This document shows, one piece after another, positions 62,489 to 64,000 of a DNA stretch of 64,000 nt. The number at the start of each line of letters is the position of its first letter. Position 1 is the first letter of the stretch. Source of the DNA: Candidatus Saccharimonadota bacterium (GTDB lineage: Bacteria > Patescibacteriota > Saccharimonadia > Saccharimonadales > UBA4665). The DNA is taken from NCBI GenBank assembly GCA_002746885.1, contig PDRS01000005.1, forward strand, positions 124,001 to 188,000, in the 5' to 3' direction. The notes under the pieces are model-generated. The model did no database searches, was not told the origin of the DNA, and saw only the letters and a program-made list of their open reading frames with translations. The position numbers and the translations under genes are program-made.

Positions 62489-63034
62489 ATGAGCAGTAAG
62501 CGCTACGACACAAGCAAACAATGGTACGCCATCCACACCTACAGCGGCTACGAGGAAAAAGTCGCCGAGAGCATCCGCCAGCGCGCCGAGTCGCTCGACA
62601 TGAAAGATAAAATCTTTCAAGCGCTTGTGCCGAAAGAAAAGCAAATCGAGATAAAAAACGGCAAACGAAAAATAGTCGAAAAGCGCATTTTCCAAGGTTA
62701 CGTACTCGTACAGATGAAGCTGAGCGAAGACGCTTGGTACATTGTGCGCAATACACCTTCTGTAACCGGCTTCGTCGGGAGCGGTACCGAACCGACGCCA
62801 GTCGACCCCGAAGAAATCGAAAAAATCCAGAAGAGAATGGGGCTCGAACAACCCAAGCACAAAATTGACTACTCCATAGGTGAAGTCGTAAACATCATCG
62901 ACGGTCCATTCAAAGGGTTTGACGGCAGCATTAGCGAAATAGATCCACAAAAGGGCAAACTAAAAGTCCTGGTCAACATGTTTGGCCGCGAAACACCAGT
63001 AGAATTGGATTCTTTGCAGGTGAAGAGAGTCTAG
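62489..63034 (+). CDS. nusG: transcription termination/antitermination factor NusG
   Basis: A 181-residue NusG. The NGN domain is QWYAIHTYSGYEEKVAESIR, KIFQGYVLVQMKLSEDAWYI and NTPSVTGFVGSG; the KOW domain is GEVVNIIDGPFKGFDGSISEID. It binds RNA polymerase and couples it to the ribosome or Rho. ATG 62489 is chosen for GGAG four bases upstream; a longer ORF would overlap secE in another frame. Confidence 0.97.
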   Translation: MSSKRYDTSKQWYAIHTYSGYEEKVAESIRQRAESLDMKDKIFQALVPKEKQIEIKNGKRKIVEKRIFQGYVLVQMKLSEDAWYIVRNTPSVTGFVGSGTEPTPVDPEEIEKIQKRMGLEQPKHKIDYSIGEVVNIIDGPFKGFDGSISEIDPQKGKLKVLVNMFGRETPVELDSLQVKRV

Positions 63035-63122
63035 GCTTTCTAAGCTCGGCACCCAAACCATCGACTTACCAACGGTAACGGCAACGACCAGCAGTCAACA
63101 CGAACGACGCGATCCCACCATG

Positions 63123-63151
63123 TTGTAATTTGCTCGGTAATCTGCTACGAT
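63123..63151 (+). promoter_or_regulatory. rplK promoter with extended -10
   Basis: TTGTAA (63123-63128), a 17-base spacer and TACGAT (63146-63151) preceded by TGC. Separates rplK from secE-nusG. Confidence 0.55.
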
Positions 63152-63182
63152 TAATCTGTTACAGCACTACTAAAAGGTAGGA

Positions 63183-63224
63183 GAACAGCGCGGCTCGCTT
63201 CAAACGCCGCATTGTAGGCTGTTC
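63183..63224 (+). promoter_or_regulatory. hairpin with asymmetric loop in the L11 operon leader
   Basis: GAACAGC (63183-63189) pairs with GCTGTTC (63218-63224) and GCGGC (63190-63194) with GCCGC (63206-63210), leaving a seven-base bulge ATTGTAG on one side. The rplK AAAGGAG starts right after. In E. coli L1 represses this operon at a hairpin with an asymmetric loop; the same role here is inferred. Confidence 0.5.
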
Positions 63225-63241
63225 GAAAGGAGTTATAAACA

Positions 63242-63673
63242 GTGGCAAAAGTTGTCAAAGCAAACTTAAAAATGAAAATCAAAGGCGGGCAGGCCTCCGC
63301 GGCGCCGCCCGTTGGCTCTACGCTTGGCCAGTACGGTGTAAACATGATGGATTTCATCCAGCCGTTTAACGACGCCACCAAAGATATGCAGGGCAAAACC
63401 GTCACAGCGCATATCACCATTTACGACGATCGCACTATGAGTTTTCGTGTCGTAGCAGAACCGACCGATGACCGCATTCGGGCAGCCCTTGGCATACAGA
63501 AAGGCTCAGGCCGCCCAAATAGCGAAAAGATTTCCAAAAAACTCAGCCAGACCGACCTACGCAAGATTGCCGAAGAAAAAGCCGTCGATATGAACACCGA
63601 CGACGTCGAAGCAGTTATGAAGATGGTCGCTGGCACCGCCCGCAGCATGGGCGTGGAAGTAGAGGCGGCGTGA
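63242..63673 (+). CDS. rplK: 50S ribosomal protein L11
   Basis: A 143-residue L11 of the GTPase-associated centre. ANLKMKIKGGQASAAPPVGS, LGQYGVNMMDFIQPFND, FRVVAEPTDDRIRAALGIQKGSG-type and DMNTDDVEAVMKMVAGTARSMGV identify it. GTG start with AAAGGAG nine bases upstream. The stop TGA overlaps the GTG of a small downstream frame. Confidence 0.97.
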   Translation: MAKVVKANLKMKIKGGQASAAPPVGSTLGQYGVNMMDFIQPFNDATKDMQGKTVTAHITIYDDRTMSFRVVAEPTDDRIRAALGIQKGSGRPNSEKISKKLSQTDLRKIAEEKAVDMNTDDVEAVMKMVAGTARSMGVEVEAA

Positions 63674-63873
63674 ACAAAACACCTCCGAGCGAGCAAGCAC
63701 CCAAAGCGCTCGACACACAGTCAAGTACAGGAGAAGACCCTGCGTCGCTTGCAAAGTTTGCCGAAGAAGTAGCGGCAATGGTCGCGGCAAACACGCCTAC
63801 AACGCAAAAAAAAGGGGGAGATTCGACTCCCGAAATCAAACAGAAGTTCATCGAAAAAGGTTACGAAATATAG
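63670..63873 (+). CDS. small acidic protein between rplK and the rplA position
   Basis: A 67-residue frame of unknown function: a Ser/Thr/Pro-rich start, a short helix SLAKFAEEVAAMVAAN and a C-terminal EIKQKFIEKGYEI. GTG 63670 overlaps the rplK stop by four bases (GTGA), which argues for coupled translation, but no Shine-Dalgarno of its own is clear. It interrupts the usual direct rplK-rplA join. Confidence 0.55.
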   Translation: MNKTPPSEQAPKALDTQSSTGEDPASLAKFAEEVAAMVAANTPTTQKKGGDSTPEIKQKFIEKGYEI

Positions 63874-63937
63874 TAGTAAAATGAATAGTTGTGGGACCGA
63901 AATACAGTAGGGCTAGCACCACAGAAGGAGAAATATC

Positions 63938-64000
63938 ATGCCAAAGAGTAAAAAAGATGACGCAGCAAACGCCGCAGCTTTAGAGCTAGAGGCTCAAGCC
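63938..64000 (+). CDS. rplA: start of a ribosomal-type gene, probably L1 (3' partial)
   Basis: ATG 63938 after AGAAGGAG (63923-63930). The 21 visible residues (MPKSKKDDAANAAALELEAQ...) are Lys/Ala/Glu-rich, like the N-terminal extensions on other ribosomal proteins here. The rplK neighbour suggests L1, but the L1 domain lies beyond the right edge, so the name rests on position. Confidence 0.45.
   Translation, partial: MPKSKKDDAANAAALELEAQA

Overview
The window is a roughly 50% GC bacterial chromosome segment. It most resembles a Candidate Phyla Radiation (Patescibacteria) genome, with Saccharibacteria (TM7) the best guess. The basis is a compact single-copy ribosomal superoperon with no rpmD (L30) between rpsE and rplO and no adk or map between secY and infA, zinc-free versions of several ribosomal proteins, TGA used as a normal stop codon, and an absence of biosynthetic genes. 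The phylum call is an inference from layout and sequence character, not from a search.

Layout. Positions 1-23269 hold the str, S10, spc and alpha operons and rplM-rpsI, in almost canonical order: rpsL (cut by the left edge), a membrane microprotein, rpsG, fusA, tuf, a J-domain gene, rpsJ, a RelA/SpoT-like gene, rplC to rplO, secY, infA, rpmJ, rpsM, rpsK, rpsD, rpoA, rplQ, rplM, rpsI. From 23280 to 31850 come small metabolic and housekeeping genes (PPOX fold, LysE exporter, methyltransferase, AspA/AstE-like hydrolase, trpS, pseudouridine synthase, holB-like, TPR), a three-tRNA cluster that includes an intron-bearing tRNA-Thr, a hypothetical gene and rpmG. From 32026 to 37606 a minus-strand block carries pgl-gnd-zwf (oxidative pentose phosphate) and a GT4/GH57 alpha-glucan pair. 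ligA and cell-envelope genes follow (D,D-carboxypeptidase, aminopeptidase P, a holin-like membrane protein, secG, an oligopeptide-binding protein). The accessory part is 46589-61880: an HD protein, a three-gene MoxR / solenoid / metallopeptidase-VWA operon under a consensus promoter, an FAD oxidase, a rearranged tRNA-Leu/tRNA-Val patch, a kinase-YgjP-histidine kinase run, a membrane GT2, and a 768-residue repeat protein with a kinase-like end. The window closes with secE-nusG-rplK and the first codons of a gene in the rplA position.

Gene control is the most striking theme. Many non-ribosomal genes start 6-14 nt after a clear, often extended, -10 box (TGnTATACT type), so their mRNAs should be leaderless, whereas ribosomal genes use AAGGAG-type ribosome binding sites. 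Three RNA elements stand out. A leader peptide with Phe-Tyr-Trp codons is followed by mutually exclusive antiterminator and terminator hairpins, ahead of an AspA/AstE-like gene and trpS (25262-25438). Two 12-bp stems in pseudoknot order lie between infA and rpmJ at the head of the alpha operon (19245-19383). A 208-nt group I intron sits in the anticodon loop of tRNA-Thr(GGU).

The proteins carry oddities of their own. EF-G has lost the canonical NKxD and SA guanine-recognition motifs. LigA has lost its zinc finger. The HELGH-VWA operon and the repeat/kinase-like protein are the strongest candidates for undescribed systems. All pairings, promoters and family calls were made by reading the sequence; no folding, homology search or transcript data were available.
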